A DNA stretch of 64,000 bases from Actinophytocola sp044466355 (GCF_044466355.1 NZ_JBITMQ010000004.1:439900-503899), one strand, 5' to 3'. Counted from the stretch's first letter, positions 36,384 through 45,839 are shown. The notes: generated from the letters alone by a model not told the origin. Numbers and translations: made by a program.

Positions 36384-37766
36384 GTGGCGAAGAACGTGCG
36401 ATCGAAACCCGCCTGGCGCTGCGCCGAGTGCGGCAACGAGTCGGCCAAGTGGTACGGCCGCTGTCCCGAGTGCCAGGCGTGGGGCACCCTGGAAGAGGTC
36501 GGGGTGCCCAAGGCCGCGCTGGCCAAGATCGTGGCGGGCGCGCCGAGCGCACCGGCCAGGCCCATCGGCGAGGTGGACGTCGAGGCGGCCAGGGCTCGGC
36601 GCACGGGTGTTTCCGAACTCGACCGCGTGCTCGGCGGGGGCCTCGTCCCGGGCGCGGTGGTGCTGCTCGCGGGCGAACCCGGTGTTGGCAAGTCCACGCT
36701 CCTGCTGGAGGTCGCGTTCCGGTGGGCCGCGCGGGACGGGGCGTCGTCACCCGCGCTGTACGTGACCGGTGAGGAGTCGGCCGGGCAGGTGCGGCTGCGG
36801 GCCGAGCGCACCGGCAACGTGCACGACGCCATGTACCTGGCCGCCGAGAGCGACATCTCGGCGATCCTCGCGCACGTCGACCAGGTCGACCCCGGGCTGC
36901 TCGTCGTCGACTCGGTGCAGACGCTGTCCACGACCGCCGTCGAGGGCACCGCGGGCGGGGTGACGCAGGTCCGCACGGTGACCGCGGCGCTCGTGGCGCT
37001 GGCGAAGGAACGCGGGCTGCCGGTGGTGCTCGTCGGTCACGTCACCAAGGACGGGTCGATCGCGGGCCCCCGCGTGCTGGAACACCTCGTGGACGTCGTG
37101 CTGCACTTCGAGGGCGACCGGCACTCGACGCTGCGGCTCGTGCGCGGCGTGAAGAACCGGTTCGGGCCCGCCGACGAGGTGGGCTGCTTCGAACTCGTCG
37201 ACGACGGGATCCGCGGCGTGCCCGACCCGTCGGGGCTGTTCCTGAACAAGCGGGAGCTGGCCGTGCCGGGCACGGCGGTCACCGTGACGGTCGAGGGGAA
37301 GCGGCCGCTGGTGGGGGAGGTGCAGGCGCTCGTGTCGCGGTCGGCGCTGCCCACACCACGCCGGGCGGTGTCGGGGCTGGACTCGGCCCGGGTGGCGATG
37401 GCGCTCGCGGTGCTGGAGCGACGCGGCGGCATCCGGCTGTCGGACCAGGACGTGTTCGTGGCGACCGTCGGCGGGATGCGGATCACGGAGCCGGTCGCCG
37501 ACCTCGCGTTGACGTTGGCGGTCGCGTCGGCGGCCAGCGGGCGGGCGTTGCCGCCGGACCTGGTGGTGCTGGGCGAGGTGGGGCTCGCCGGCGAGGTGCG
37601 GCGGGTGCACGGGGTCAAGTCACGCCTCGCCGAGGCGGCGCGGCTCGGGTTCGTGAAGGCGCTGATCCCGCCGGACTGCGAGGTGCCGGAAGGGGTGCGG
37701 GCCCGGGTTTGCCCGGACCTCGGGACGGCGCTCGACATCATGGAGGCGGTGGCGCAGGGCAGGTGA
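36384..37766 (+). CDS. radA: DNA repair protein RadA
   Basis: RecA-like branch-migration helicase for recombination intermediates. 460 residues: N-terminal four-cysteine zinc finger (WRCAECGNE...YGRCPECQAW), RecA-like ATPase with Walker A GEPGVGKST near residue 97, the RadA-specific KNRFG motif near residue 257, and the C-terminal Lon-protease-like domain (PDLVVLGEVGLAGEVRRV). The GTG at 36384 is set by the promoter. DNA-damage induction by PafBC is predicted. disA, which usually follows radA, is absent. Confidence 0.97.
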   Translation: MAKNVRSKPAWRCAECGNESAKWYGRCPECQAWGTLEEVGVPKAALAKIVAGAPSAPARPIGEVDVEAARARRTGVSELDRVLGGGLVPGAVVLLAGEPGVGKSTLLLEVAFRWAARDGASSPALYVTGEESAGQVRLRAERTGNVHDAMYLAAESDISAILAHVDQVDPGLLVVDSVQTLSTTAVEGTAGGVTQVRTVTAALVALAKERGLPVVLVGHVTKDGSIAGPRVLEHLVDVVLHFEGDRHSTLRLVRGVKNRFGPADEVGCFELVDDGIRGVPDPSGLFLNKRELAVPGTAVTVTVEGKRPLVGEVQALVSRSALPTPRRAVSGLDSARVAMALAVLERRGGIRLSDQDVFVATVGGMRITEPVADLALTLAVASAASGRALPPDLVVLGEVGLAGEVRRVHGVKSRLAEAARLGFVKALIPPDCEVPEGVRARVCPDLGTALDIMEAVAQGR

Positions 37767-37794
37767 GGGTGCCCACGTTCGCGGGCACCCTCAC
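37763..37794. terminator. Bidirectional terminator hairpin after radA
   Basis: GTGAGGGTGCCC and GGGCACCCTCAC form a perfect 12-bp stem with an 8-nt loop. It includes the radA stop and lies four bases from the stop of the convergent gene. Confidence 0.75.
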
Positions 37795-37798
37795 GACC

Positions 37799-38848
37799 TC
37801 AGTTCGGGAGGACGCCGATCTTCGGCGCCACCCCGGTGGTGACCGATGTGTATGACGTGACCGTGTTCGGCGGGACGAGGGAGTTGCCGTCCTCGGTGAC
37901 CTCGCGTTCGCCGATGAACTCGCCCGTCCTCGGGTCGATGATCACGTCGTGGCGTTGGCCATGCGCGCTGACGCCGTAGGCGGTGCCCTTCGCACCGTCG
38001 AGGTTCGCGACCTCCTCGGTGATCTCCAGGGTCGGTACCAGCGCCAGGGCGCGGTACAGCGCGGCGCGCAGGTCCGCCGGGACCATGCCGCTGCGCAGCA
38101 CGTCCGCCACGTACACGACCATCTCCAGGTCTGGGTCGTTGCCTTTGCCCCTGGTGTCGGCGCGCAGGCGGTCGTACAAGGCGGTCGCGTCCCTCGGCAG
38201 TGACGCCAGGAACTCATGACTCGGGTTCTGCCAGCCGCACTCCCCGCCGTCGCACAGGGGGCGTGAGCCGCTCACTGGCTTGCCAGGCCTGGGCAGGAGG
38301 CCGGCTTCTTTCGCTGCCTCCTCGTCCCCGGACACCCACTTGTAGGCGCCGGTCTCGCGGCTGCGGTCCAGCCACTCCTGACTGTCGTCGGCGGGAACCC
38401 ACACCTCCACCAGCTGCTCCGTGAGGAACGCGTACTGCTCGTCCTCCGCGACCACGGCCGACAGCCACCACGCGTGTGTCGCGACGTAGCGGTACTCGCC
38501 GGGAGCCAGCGGCTCGTCGACCGTGTCGAGCTTTTCGGCCGCCGCGTTGAGTTGCTCGGCCGCCGCGCTCGGGAGGTGACCGTTGGGCTGAGCGGTCTGT
38601 ACCACCAGGATGCCGGTGACGACTGCCGCGACCGTGCCCACCGCGGCCGCCCACCCCCACCGCCTTCGTCGATGGGGCGCGGGCGCGGTTCTGGGAGTGG
38701 GTTCGGGGGTACCGGCCGCCGCCAGCAGGTCCGCCTTCGTACGCGCGAAGACGCGCTCGTCGCCGTCCTCGGCTGGGCGGAGCACGGCCAGCGCCCGTTC
38801 CAGTTCGTCCTCCGACCACACGTTCCGGATGTTGTCCTGCTCAGGCAT
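37799..38848 (-). CDS. CU044_5270 family membrane protein (ECF-sigma partner)
   Basis: 349 residues: an N-terminal cytoplasmic part of about 75 residues, one membrane helix (about 70-92) and an extracellular domain. The arrangement, with the gene overlapping an ECF sigma gene by 8 bp, is typical of the CU044_5270 family, which is thought to act as an anti-sigma-like or signalling partner. No zinc (HxxxCxxC) anti-sigma motif is present. The extracellular part has one CDGGECGW cysteine pair. The start at 38848 has a GGAGG site. Confidence 0.8.
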   Translation of the reverse strand: MPEQDNIRNVWSEDELERALAVLRPAEDGDERVFARTKADLLAAAGTPEPTPRTAPAPHRRRRWGWAAAVGTVAAVVTGILVVQTAQPNGHLPSAAAEQLNAAAEKLDTVDEPLAPGEYRYVATHAWWLSAVVAEDEQYAFLTEQLVEVWVPADDSQEWLDRSRETGAYKWVSGDEEAAKEAGLLPRPGKPVSGSRPLCDGGECGWQNPSHEFLASLPRDATALYDRLRADTRGKGNDPDLEMVVYVADVLRSGMVPADLRAALYRALALVPTLEITEEVANLDGAKGTAYGVSAHGQRHDVIIDPRTGEFIGEREVTEDGNSLVPPNTVTSYTSVTTGVAPKIGVLPN

Positions 38849-39452
38849 TGCCGTCCTCCTCACTGATCACGGGGTTGGGGGCGCTGGTGCGCAGTCCTTT
38901 GCGCACCCGGTGCAGGCGGGACCGCACGGTGCCCACGGGGATGCCGAGTGCGTCGGCCACCTCGGTCGAGTCGAGCCCGGCCCACGAGGTGAGCAGCAGT
39001 ACGTCGCGGTCGCCTTCGGACAGCGCGGCCAGCGCACCCGCCAGGCCGGCGGCCGTGTCGGCCGCGTCCAGGCGGTCGGCCACCCTGGACTCGTGGCTCG
39101 CCTCCTGACCGGGCGCATGGCCTGCTGAGCGCGCGATGGCCTGCAGTGCCCGCACTTCCTGGCGGACCTGCCTACGCAGGAGGTTCGTCGCGATGCCGTA
39201 CAGCCAGGACCGCACCACGCCCCGTCTCGGGTCGTAGCTGTGCCGTTGGTTCAGCGCGACGAGGAACGTCTCGCTGACGAGGTCGTGCGCGGCGTCCTGG
39301 CCGATGCGGCGCGCAAGGTAGCGGTGCAGCGGGCGGGCGTAGGTGTCGAAGAGCCGACCGAACTCCACCGCCGGTTCCGGCCCGCCCAGGTATGGGCGGT
39401 CCTTGTCAGCCGGCGGTGGCTTGTCGGCCTGCTCGCGGGTCATCGTCGTCAC
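38841..39452 (-). CDS. ECF RNA polymerase sigma factor
   Basis: 203 residues with sigma region 2 (AHDLVSETFLVALNQRHSYDP, and VRSWLYGIATNLLRR) and region 4 (LLLTSWAGLDSTEVADALGIPVGTVRSRLHR). The GTG at 39452 is taken as start, with an alternative ATG at 39443; neither has a good ribosome binding site. It is translationally coupled to the CU044_5270 protein, its probable regulator. Target genes are not identifiable; no shared promoter motif was found nearby. Confidence 0.92.
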   Translation of the reverse strand: MTTMTREQADKPPPADKDRPYLGGPEPAVEFGRLFDTYARPLHRYLARRIGQDAAHDLVSETFLVALNQRHSYDPRRGVVRSWLYGIATNLLRRQVRQEVRALQAIARSAGHAPGQEASHESRVADRLDAADTAAGLAGALAALSEGDRDVLLLTSWAGLDSTEVADALGIPVGTVRSRLHRVRKGLRTSAPNPVISEEDGNA

Positions 39453-39483
39453 ACATGGTGTTGCCCGACGACCCGGACCGCGT

Positions 39484-42012
39484 TCATTCAGACAACAGCT
39501 GCGCGCACCTGATCAGGCCGAGGTGCGAGTACGCCTGCGGGTGGTTGCCCAGCGAGCGCTCCGCGATCGGGTCGTACTCCTCCGGCAGCAGGCCGGTCGG
39601 GCCCGCGGCGTCGACGATCTGCGCGAACAGATCCTCCGCCTCGGTGCGGCGGCCGGTCAGCAGGTACGCCTCGATCATCCACGCGGCGCACAGGTGGAAG
39701 CCGCCCTCGTCGCCCGGCAGGCCGTCGTCGCGGTGGTAGCGGTACACCGTCGACCCGCTGCGCAGCTCCGCCTCGGTGGCGGTGACCGTCGCGTGGAACC
39801 GCTCGTCGGTCGGGTCGAGCAGGCCGACCATGCCGATCAGCAGGGTCGCCGCGTCCAGGTCGGTGCCGTCGTAGGCGGTGGTGAACGAGCGGACCTCGTC
39901 GTTCCAGCCGTTGGTCAGCACGTCGTGCGCGATCTCGTCGCGCAGTCCCGGCCACGTCGGGTCGACCTCACGGCCGTAGGCCTCCGCGAGCTTCACGGCC
40001 CGGTCGATCGTCAGCCAGCACATGACCTTCGAGTACACGTGGTGGCGCGGTCGGTGCCGCTCCTCCCAGATGCCGTGGTCGGGCTCGTGCCAGCGCCGCG
40101 CGACGGCCTCGGCCATCGCGTTCACCATGCGCCAGTCGTCGTCGGTGAGCTTCCCGCGTGCCTCGGACAGCGCGGCCACCAGATCCACGACCGGGCCGAA
40201 CACGTCCAGCTGCACCTGCTGGTTCGCCAGGTTGCCGACACGCACCGGGCGTGACCCCGCGTACCCGGGGAGCGTGTCGATCACGGCCTCGGCGGGCAGC
40301 GTGGTGCCCGCGATCGTGTACAGCGGGTGCAGCAGCTCCGGGCCGGGCAGCGTGGTGAGCACGCCGTGCAGCCAGCCGAGGAACCTCTCCGCCTCGGCCG
40401 TCGAACCCACCGAGACCAGCGCCTTCGCGGTCATGGCGCCGTCACGAAGCCAGCAGTAGCGGTAGTCCCAGTTGCGGATGCCGCCGATCTCCTCCGGCAG
40501 CGACGTGGTCGCCGCGGCCATGATCGCGCCGGTCTCGTTGTGGCACAGGCCGCGCAGCGTCAGCGCCGACCGGGCCACCAGGTCCTTCTCCACCGGCGGC
40601 AGCGTCAGGCCGTCGAGCCACTCGCTCCAGTACGCGGCGGCCCGGGCACGCCGCTCCTCCTCCGGCACCTCGTGCGGATCCAGGTCGTTCGTACCGCAAC
40701 GCAGTTCGAGCACGATCGGCGCGTCGGCGGTCGGCGTGACCACCGCGCGGGCCGTGTCGTGCATGCCGTCGGAGGTGATCTCCCAGGCCACGCCGGGTGC
40801 GCGCAGCGAGACCGGGTCGGACGTGCCCAGCACGCGCAGGCCGTCGGCCGACGGGATCAGCCGCACCTGCACCTGCGCGAACTCCGGCCGCGGCGCGAAC
40901 TCGACCACGGCGGGCGCGGTGCCGGAGACGACGCGCACCAGGTCGGTGCGGTGCGCGAACGCGTAGTGGTCCAGGTAGTCGGTGACCAGCAGACCAGACC
41001 AGCGGGTCTCGACGTTCATCGTGCCCGGCAGGTAGCGCTGGCCCAGCGGCAGGCCGCCGCGCTCCGGGGTGATCGAGAAGTGCCCGGCCGACGGACCGCC
41101 CAGCAGGTCGGCGAACACCGCCGCCGAGTCCGGCTCCGGGTGGCACAGCCACGTCAGGCGCGCGTCCGGGGTCAGCAGCGCGACCGAACGCTCGCTCGCG
41201 AGCATGGTCAGGCGCTCGATCGGCGGCGCCTGCTCGCCGTACAGCCAGTTGCGGCGCTCCTCCAGCAGGAACGCCAGCACCATGCCGACCTGCACCGGGT
41301 CGACGATGCGGAACCCGGCGAGCGTCTCGCCGTCGCCCACCTTCACGCCCAGGTCCGGACCGGACAGCCGGGCGAACGCCTTCTCGTCGGTCACGTCGTC
41401 GCCGACGAACACCGCGGCCGTCGCCCCGACCTGGTGGCGCAGCACGTCCAGCGCCCGGCCCTTGTCGGTCTGCACGACAGCCAGCTCGATGACCGCCTTG
41501 CCCTCGGTGACCTGCACCCCATCCCAGGTGCAGGGCCCCTGGCGGACCTGCTCGTTCACCCGCTCCGCCACGTCGGCCTCCGCGCGGCGGGTGTGCACGG
41601 CGATGCTGGCCGGCTTGATCTCCAGCTGGACCCCGGCGGTGTCGTCGGTGATCCGTTCCAGCTCCGTCTCGAGGCGCCGGTGCAGCGTCTTGGCCTCGTC
41701 GTCGAGCGCGTGCACGAAGCCGATGTCGAACTCCGACCCGTGGCTGCCGACCAGGTGCACCTCGGCGGGCAGGCGGGACAGCGTCGCGAGGTCGCGCAGC
41801 GCGCGCCCCGAGATCACGGCGGTGGTGGTCTCGTGCAGGCCCGCGAGCGAGCGCAGCGCCCCGACCGACTCGGTCATGGGACGCGCCTCGTCCGGGTTCT
41901 CGACGATGGGCGCGAGCGTGCCGTCGTAGTCGCAGGCCACCAGGAGACGTGGCGTGCGTGCGATCTGCACGATGGCCCTGCGGAGCTCGGCAGGCAGAGC
42001 TTCAGCGGTCAT
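39484..42012 (-). CDS. otsB: Trehalose-6-phosphate phosphatase / GH15 glucoamylase-like fusion
   Basis: 842 residues with two enzymes. Residues 1-245 are an OtsB-type HAD phosphatase: DYDGTLAP nucleophile motif, ISGR, and GDDVTDEKAF. Residues 260-842 are a GH15 glucoamylase/trehalase-type module with the N-terminal beta-sandwich, GGIRNWDYRYCWLRD and, near the C-terminus, the catalytic-region GNHPQAYSHLGLI. The first domain would dephosphorylate trehalose-6-P; the second could hydrolyse trehalose or alpha-glucans. OtsA is encoded directly upstream on the same strand. The start MTAEALPAEL at 42012 is the best fit. Confidence 0.9.
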   Translation of the reverse strand: MTAEALPAELRRAIVQIARTPRLLVACDYDGTLAPIVENPDEARPMTESVGALRSLAGLHETTTAVISGRALRDLATLSRLPAEVHLVGSHGSEFDIGFVHALDDEAKTLHRRLETELERITDDTAGVQLEIKPASIAVHTRRAEADVAERVNEQVRQGPCTWDGVQVTEGKAVIELAVVQTDKGRALDVLRHQVGATAAVFVGDDVTDEKAFARLSGPDLGVKVGDGETLAGFRIVDPVQVGMVLAFLLEERRNWLYGEQAPPIERLTMLASERSVALLTPDARLTWLCHPEPDSAAVFADLLGGPSAGHFSITPERGGLPLGQRYLPGTMNVETRWSGLLVTDYLDHYAFAHRTDLVRVVSGTAPAVVEFAPRPEFAQVQVRLIPSADGLRVLGTSDPVSLRAPGVAWEITSDGMHDTARAVVTPTADAPIVLELRCGTNDLDPHEVPEEERRARAAAYWSEWLDGLTLPPVEKDLVARSALTLRGLCHNETGAIMAAATTSLPEEIGGIRNWDYRYCWLRDGAMTAKALVSVGSTAEAERFLGWLHGVLTTLPGPELLHPLYTIAGTTLPAEAVIDTLPGYAGSRPVRVGNLANQQVQLDVFGPVVDLVAALSEARGKLTDDDWRMVNAMAEAVARRWHEPDHGIWEERHRPRHHVYSKVMCWLTIDRAVKLAEAYGREVDPTWPGLRDEIAHDVLTNGWNDEVRSFTTAYDGTDLDAATLLIGMVGLLDPTDERFHATVTATEAELRSGSTVYRYHRDDGLPGDEGGFHLCAAWMIEAYLLTGRRTEAEDLFAQIVDAAGPTGLLPEEYDPIAERSLGNHPQAYSHLGLIRCAQLLSE

Positions 42013-42154
42013 GGTCACGGTCGTCTTCGACTCTCTGGCGAAGGGGGTGTGTGCGACTTGCGGTGTCGCGTCAGGGTGGCACACAGCGGCAGAGCCGAAC
42101 TGTATCGCCCGTCCATACGTACCGGACCCGCGTGTCCTGAGGTGGCCGTTTCCG

Positions 42155-43612
42155 CTAGATGAGCTGTTCCTGCTGCGGTTGGAGAGCGTCCAGGAAGGAC
42201 CGTGCCCAGCGGTCCACGTCGTGGGTGAGCACCTGCCTGCGCAGTGCCCGCATCCGCCGCCTGCCCTCGGCGGGGTCGAGCTCCAGCGCCGCCACCATGG
42301 CGTTCTTCACACCGTCCAGGTCGTGCGGGTTCACCAGGAACGCGCTGGTCAGCTCGGACGCGGCACCCGCGAACTCGCTCAGCACCAGCGCGCCGCCCAG
42401 GTCGTGGCGGCAGGCCACGTACTCCTTGCAGACCAGGTTCATGCCGTCGCGGACCGGCGTGACGAGCATGACGTCGGCCGCCGAGAAGAAGGCGGACAGC
42501 TCCTTGCGGTCCACCGACTGGTGCAGGTAGTGCACGACCGGGTGGCCGACGCGGGCGAACTCGCCGTTGATGCGGCTGACCACCTGCTCGATCTCGCCAC
42601 GCATCCGCTGGTAGTGCTCGACCCGCTCCCGGCTCGGGGTGGCGAGCTGCACCATCACGACCTCGGACGGGTCGATGCGGCCCTCGGCGAGCAGCTCTTG
42701 CAGCGCGTACAGGCGCACGTCGATGCCCTTGGTGTAGTCGAGCCGGTCCACACCCAGGATGATCTTGCGCGGGTTGCCGAGGTCGGCGCGGATCTGGCGC
42801 GCCCGCTGGATGACCTCGCGGCTGCGGGCCATCGCGTCCAGACCGGACGCGTCGATCGAGATCGGGAACGCGCCCACGCGCACCGACCGGTCACCGACCT
42901 GCACCACACCGGGCCTGGTCCGGACACCGACCGCGCCACGGCTGGGCTCGAGACCGATCAGCCGCCGGGCGAGCCACAGGTAGTTCTGCGCGCCGCCGGG
43001 CCGGTGGAAGCCGACGAGGTCCGCGCCGAGCAGGCCGCGGATGATCTCCGCGCGCCACGGCAGCTGCATGAACAGCTCCGTCGGCGGGAACGGGATGTGC
43101 AGGAAGAAGCCGATGCGCAGGTCGGGCCGCTGTTCCCGGAGCATCGCGGGAACGAGTTGCAGCTGGTAGTCCTGCACCCACACGATCGCGCCGTCGCCTG
43201 CGATCTTGGCGGTCTCGTCCGCGAATCTTCGGTTCACGCGCACGTAGGCGTCCCACCAGCCGCGGTCGAACACCGGGGTCGCGACCACGTCGTGGTACAG
43301 CGGCCACAGCGTGCCGTTGGAGAAACCCTCGTAGTAGTCGCGAACGTCGTCCGCGGAGAGCGTCACCGGGTGCAGCCAGATGCCGTCGTCGGAGAACTTG
43401 TCGACCACCGCGTCCGGCACACCCGGCCACCCGACCCAGGCGCCGCTGTTGCGCTGGAGGAAGGGGGCGAGCGCGCTCACCAACCCGCCAGGGCTGTGCT
43501 TCCACCGCTCCGTGCCGTCCGGCAGCCGCTCGAGGTCGACCGGCAACCGGTTCGCGACCACGATGAAATCGGCTCCGCCACTGTTGGTGATCTCAGTGCT
43601 GTCACTGCTCAC
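42155..43612 (-). CDS. otsA: Trehalose-6-phosphate synthase
   Basis: GT20 enzyme making trehalose-6-P from UDP-glucose and glucose-6-P. 485 residues: N-terminal FIVVANRLPVDLER, VWVQDYQLQLVPAMLR, GFFLHIPFPP, VDRLDYTKGI and, near the C-terminus, SEFAGAASEL. The GTG at 43612 lies ten bases after GGGAGG; the frame continues upstream to a TTG that would cover this site. A gap of 142 bp separates it from the phosphatase fusion, so the two probably share regulation. Trehalose and ectoine pathways together suggest strong osmoprotection. Confidence 0.95.
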   Translation of the reverse strand: MSSDSTEITNSGGADFIVVANRLPVDLERLPDGTERWKHSPGGLVSALAPFLQRNSGAWVGWPGVPDAVVDKFSDDGIWLHPVTLSADDVRDYYEGFSNGTLWPLYHDVVATPVFDRGWWDAYVRVNRRFADETAKIAGDGAIVWVQDYQLQLVPAMLREQRPDLRIGFFLHIPFPPTELFMQLPWRAEIIRGLLGADLVGFHRPGGAQNYLWLARRLIGLEPSRGAVGVRTRPGVVQVGDRSVRVGAFPISIDASGLDAMARSREVIQRARQIRADLGNPRKIILGVDRLDYTKGIDVRLYALQELLAEGRIDPSEVVMVQLATPSRERVEHYQRMRGEIEQVVSRINGEFARVGHPVVHYLHQSVDRKELSAFFSAADVMLVTPVRDGMNLVCKEYVACRHDLGGALVLSEFAGAASELTSAFLVNPHDLDGVKNAMVAALELDPAEGRRRMRALRRQVLTHDVDRWARSFLDALQPQQEQLI

Positions 43613-43714
43613 GCCGAGCGTGCCTCCCTCGAAACGCGTCAACCTTCGAGATTAGTCGGCATCGCCCCGGCGTGGGTGCTGGGAAGTGCGCGGTCACACA
43701 GGGTTTTCCACCGA

Positions 43715-44128
43715 TCAGACCAGCGTGGTCGACACCTCGGTGCCCAGTTCGACCGTGCGGCTGACCGTGCACAGCTTGTCGTGCGACAGCTTCACGGTGC
43801 GTGGCAGGAGCTTGCGCGCCTCGTCACCCTCCGGACCCTCCGGGAACGCGATGTCGAACGTGACGGACAGGTTGGTCATCCGGTTGCCCTGCTCGGGATC
43901 GGTGACCTTGTCGCCACTGACCGTGATCGTGAAGTGCTCCGGTTCCGCGCGCCTGCTCGTGACCGTGTCCGTGTCGATCGCCGTGCACGTGCCGATCGCC
44001 GCCAACAGCAACTCGACCGGGCTGAACGCGTCACCGCCGACGGGCAGCGTGCCGCCCCGCGCGTTGTGCACCACGTACTCACCGGTCGAGACGCGCTCGA
44101 TCCGCACCGACCTGAAGGTGTCCGCCAT
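43715..44128 (-). CDS. OsmC family protein
   Basis: 137 residues with the OsmC/Ohr fold: the resolving Cys lies in LLAAIGTCTAIDTDTV and the other in DKLCTVSRTVELG. The pair suggests peroxide or organic hydroperoxide reduction, although proteins of this subgroup (YhfA-like, with SPVELLLAAIGTC) are less well defined. It is a single gene, divergent from the ThrE-like exporter gene. Confidence 0.85.
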   Translation of the reverse strand: MADTFRSVRIERVSTGEYVVHNARGGTLPVGGDAFSPVELLLAAIGTCTAIDTDTVTSRRAEPEHFTITVSGDKVTDPEQGNRMTNLSVTFDIAFPEGPEGDEARKLLPRTVKLSHDKLCTVSRTVELGTEVSTTLV

Positions 44129-44220
44129 GCCCGCAACGGTACGTGGTGCACGCCACGCGTACTTCGCCTAACGGCGATCCCGAGCAGTTCGATACGCCCC
44201 GGGATAGCGTGGAAAAGACC

Positions 44221-45651
44221 GTGGAGGTGAGTGGAGTCGTGTGGCGGAACAGGTCCGCGCGGGAACGGGATCTCGGCAGGTGGGAACGCCTCGAGCAACC
44301 CGTCGGCGGGGTCCAGGGCCCCGCGCTGCCCTCGGAGTCGACTGTCCACTTCGTACTGGATCTCGCGCTGCGGATCGGCGAGGTCCAGATGTCCTCCGGG
44401 GCGGGCGCGTCCGACGCGACGGCCACGATCATCGCCGTCACCGGCGCCTACGGCATGCCGCACTGCGAGGTGGACGTGATCTTCACCTCGATCACCGTCG
44501 CCTGCCACCGCGGCGTCGACCTGCCCCCCGTCACGTCGCTGCGTGTCGTCCGCTCCCGCAGCCTCGACTACACGCGGCTCGCGCTGGTCGAACGGCTGGT
44601 CAGGGACATCACCCGCGGCCACATCACCGCCCGCGACGCCCACACCGAACTGGACCGGATCACCAGCGCCCCCCACCCGTACCCGCGCTGGCTCGCCACC
44701 GCCGCCTACGCGGGCATGGCCGCCGCGATCGCCATCCTCATCGGCGGCGACGCCCTCGTTGCCCTGTTCGCGGCGATCATCACCGCGATCATCGACCGGC
44801 TCGGCAGGCTGCTGAACAAGCGGGCCCTGCCGTTCTTCTTCCAGCAGATGGTCGGCGGCGCGATGGCCACCGGCTTCGCGGTCGCCATCGTCGCCTCCGG
44901 CATGCTGCCCGAGTCCGTCCGGCCGACCCTCATGGTCGCCGCCGCCATCACCGTGCTGCTGTCGGGACTGTCGTTCGTGTCGACCGTGCAGGACGCCATC
45001 ACCGGGTACAACGTCACCGCCGCGGGCCGCACCGTCGAGGTGTCGCTGATGACCGCGGGCCTCATCGCCGGCGTCGTCATCGCGCTGAACGTCGCCGTCC
45101 AGCTGGGCCTGCCGTCGGTGCCGCTCGCCGAACCGCTGCCCCCGTCCATCCTCCGCCTGCCCCTGCAGACCGCGGCGGGCGGCGCGGCCGCGGCGTTGTT
45201 CGCGCTGGCCAGCTACGCGACACCGCGTGCCGTCGTCGTGGCCGGGATCGCGGGCGCCGCCGGCGCGATCGGGTACAGCGCCCTGGTCCTCGCCGGGGTC
45301 GGCATCATCGTCGCGTCCGCCGTCGCCGCGACCGTGATCGGTTTCGCCGGTGGCGTGATCTCCCGGCGCCTGCGGATCCCACCGCTGGTGATCGCCGTCG
45401 CCGGGATGGTGCCGCTGCTGCCCGGCCTCACCATCTACCGCGCGCTGTTCGAGATGGCCGTCGAACGCAGCAACGCCGGGCTCTCGACACTGATGGTGGC
45501 CACCTCCATCGCGTTGGCGCTGGCCGCGGGCGTCGTGCTCGGCGAGTACCTCGCGCAGCCCGTCCGGTACGGGCTCGGACGGCTCGAACGCCGCATCTCC
45601 GGGCCCCGGCTCGCCGGACCACTCCGCCCCACGAAGCGCCGCCTCGAATGA
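44221..45651 (+). CDS. ThrE/DUF1212 family threonine/serine exporter
   Basis: 476 residues. The N-terminal cytoplasmic part (about 1-160, containing LDLALRIGEVQMSSGAGASD) is the hydrolase-like ThrE domain, and the C-terminal part has about ten membrane helices in two halves, as in Corynebacterium ThrE. GGVISRRLRIPPLVIAVAGMVPLLPGLTIYR is a family stretch. The GTG at 44221 is chosen because TAGCGT (44204-44209) would act as -10; GTGs at 44227 and 44239 are also possible. The substrate (Thr/Ser or related) is inferred. Confidence 0.85.
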   Translation: MEVSGVVWRNRSARERDLGRWERLEQPVGGVQGPALPSESTVHFVLDLALRIGEVQMSSGAGASDATATIIAVTGAYGMPHCEVDVIFTSITVACHRGVDLPPVTSLRVVRSRSLDYTRLALVERLVRDITRGHITARDAHTELDRITSAPHPYPRWLATAAYAGMAAAIAILIGGDALVALFAAIITAIIDRLGRLLNKRALPFFFQQMVGGAMATGFAVAIVASGMLPESVRPTLMVAAAITVLLSGLSFVSTVQDAITGYNVTAAGRTVEVSLMTAGLIAGVVIALNVAVQLGLPSVPLAEPLPPSILRLPLQTAAGGAAAALFALASYATPRAVVVAGIAGAAGAIGYSALVLAGVGIIVASAVAATVIGFAGGVISRRLRIPPLVIAVAGMVPLLPGLTIYRALFEMAVERSNAGLSTLMVATSIALALAAGVVLGEYLAQPVRYGLGRLERRISGPRLAGPLRPTKRRLE

Positions 45652-45690
45652 CCGTGTCCTAGGATTGTCCCTGGTCGCTCCGGCGGCCAC

Positions 45691-45763
45691 GCCGGTGTAG
45701 CTCAATTGGCAGAGCACTCGCCTTGTAAGCGAAAGGTTCCGGGTTCGAGTCCCGCCACCGGCT
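45691..45763 (+). tRNA. tRNA-Thr (anticodon TGT)
   Basis: The sequence folds as a cloverleaf: acceptor GCCGGTG/CACCGGC, D arm GCTC/GAGC, anticodon loop CTTGTAA giving TGT (reads ACA codons), T loop TTCGAGT. The 3' CCA is not encoded. Two stem positions are mismatched: 27-43 (C-A) and 49-65 (C-C), slightly unusual for an otherwise standard tRNA-Thr. Confidence 0.93.
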
Positions 45764-45818
45764 CGACACCGCATATCCATGCTCGCGGGGGGCGCTCGCC
45801 TGGGTGTCTCGCGTCGTA

Positions 45819-45839
45819 TTGGGGGGCCGAGCCCCCCAA
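45819..45839. terminator. Perfect G/C hairpin downstream of tRNA-Thr
   Basis: TTGGGGGGC-CGA-GCCCCCCAA, a 9-bp perfect stem with a 3-nt loop, lies 55 bp after the tRNA and is a plausible terminator. A second hairpin, GGGAGC-TTC-GCTCCC, follows at 45889-45903. Confidence 0.6.

Noticed and set aside
43612..43642. TTG start for otsA at 43642
   Set aside because: It would place the good ribosome site GGGAGG inside the coding sequence; the GTG at 43612 fits it and the family length.
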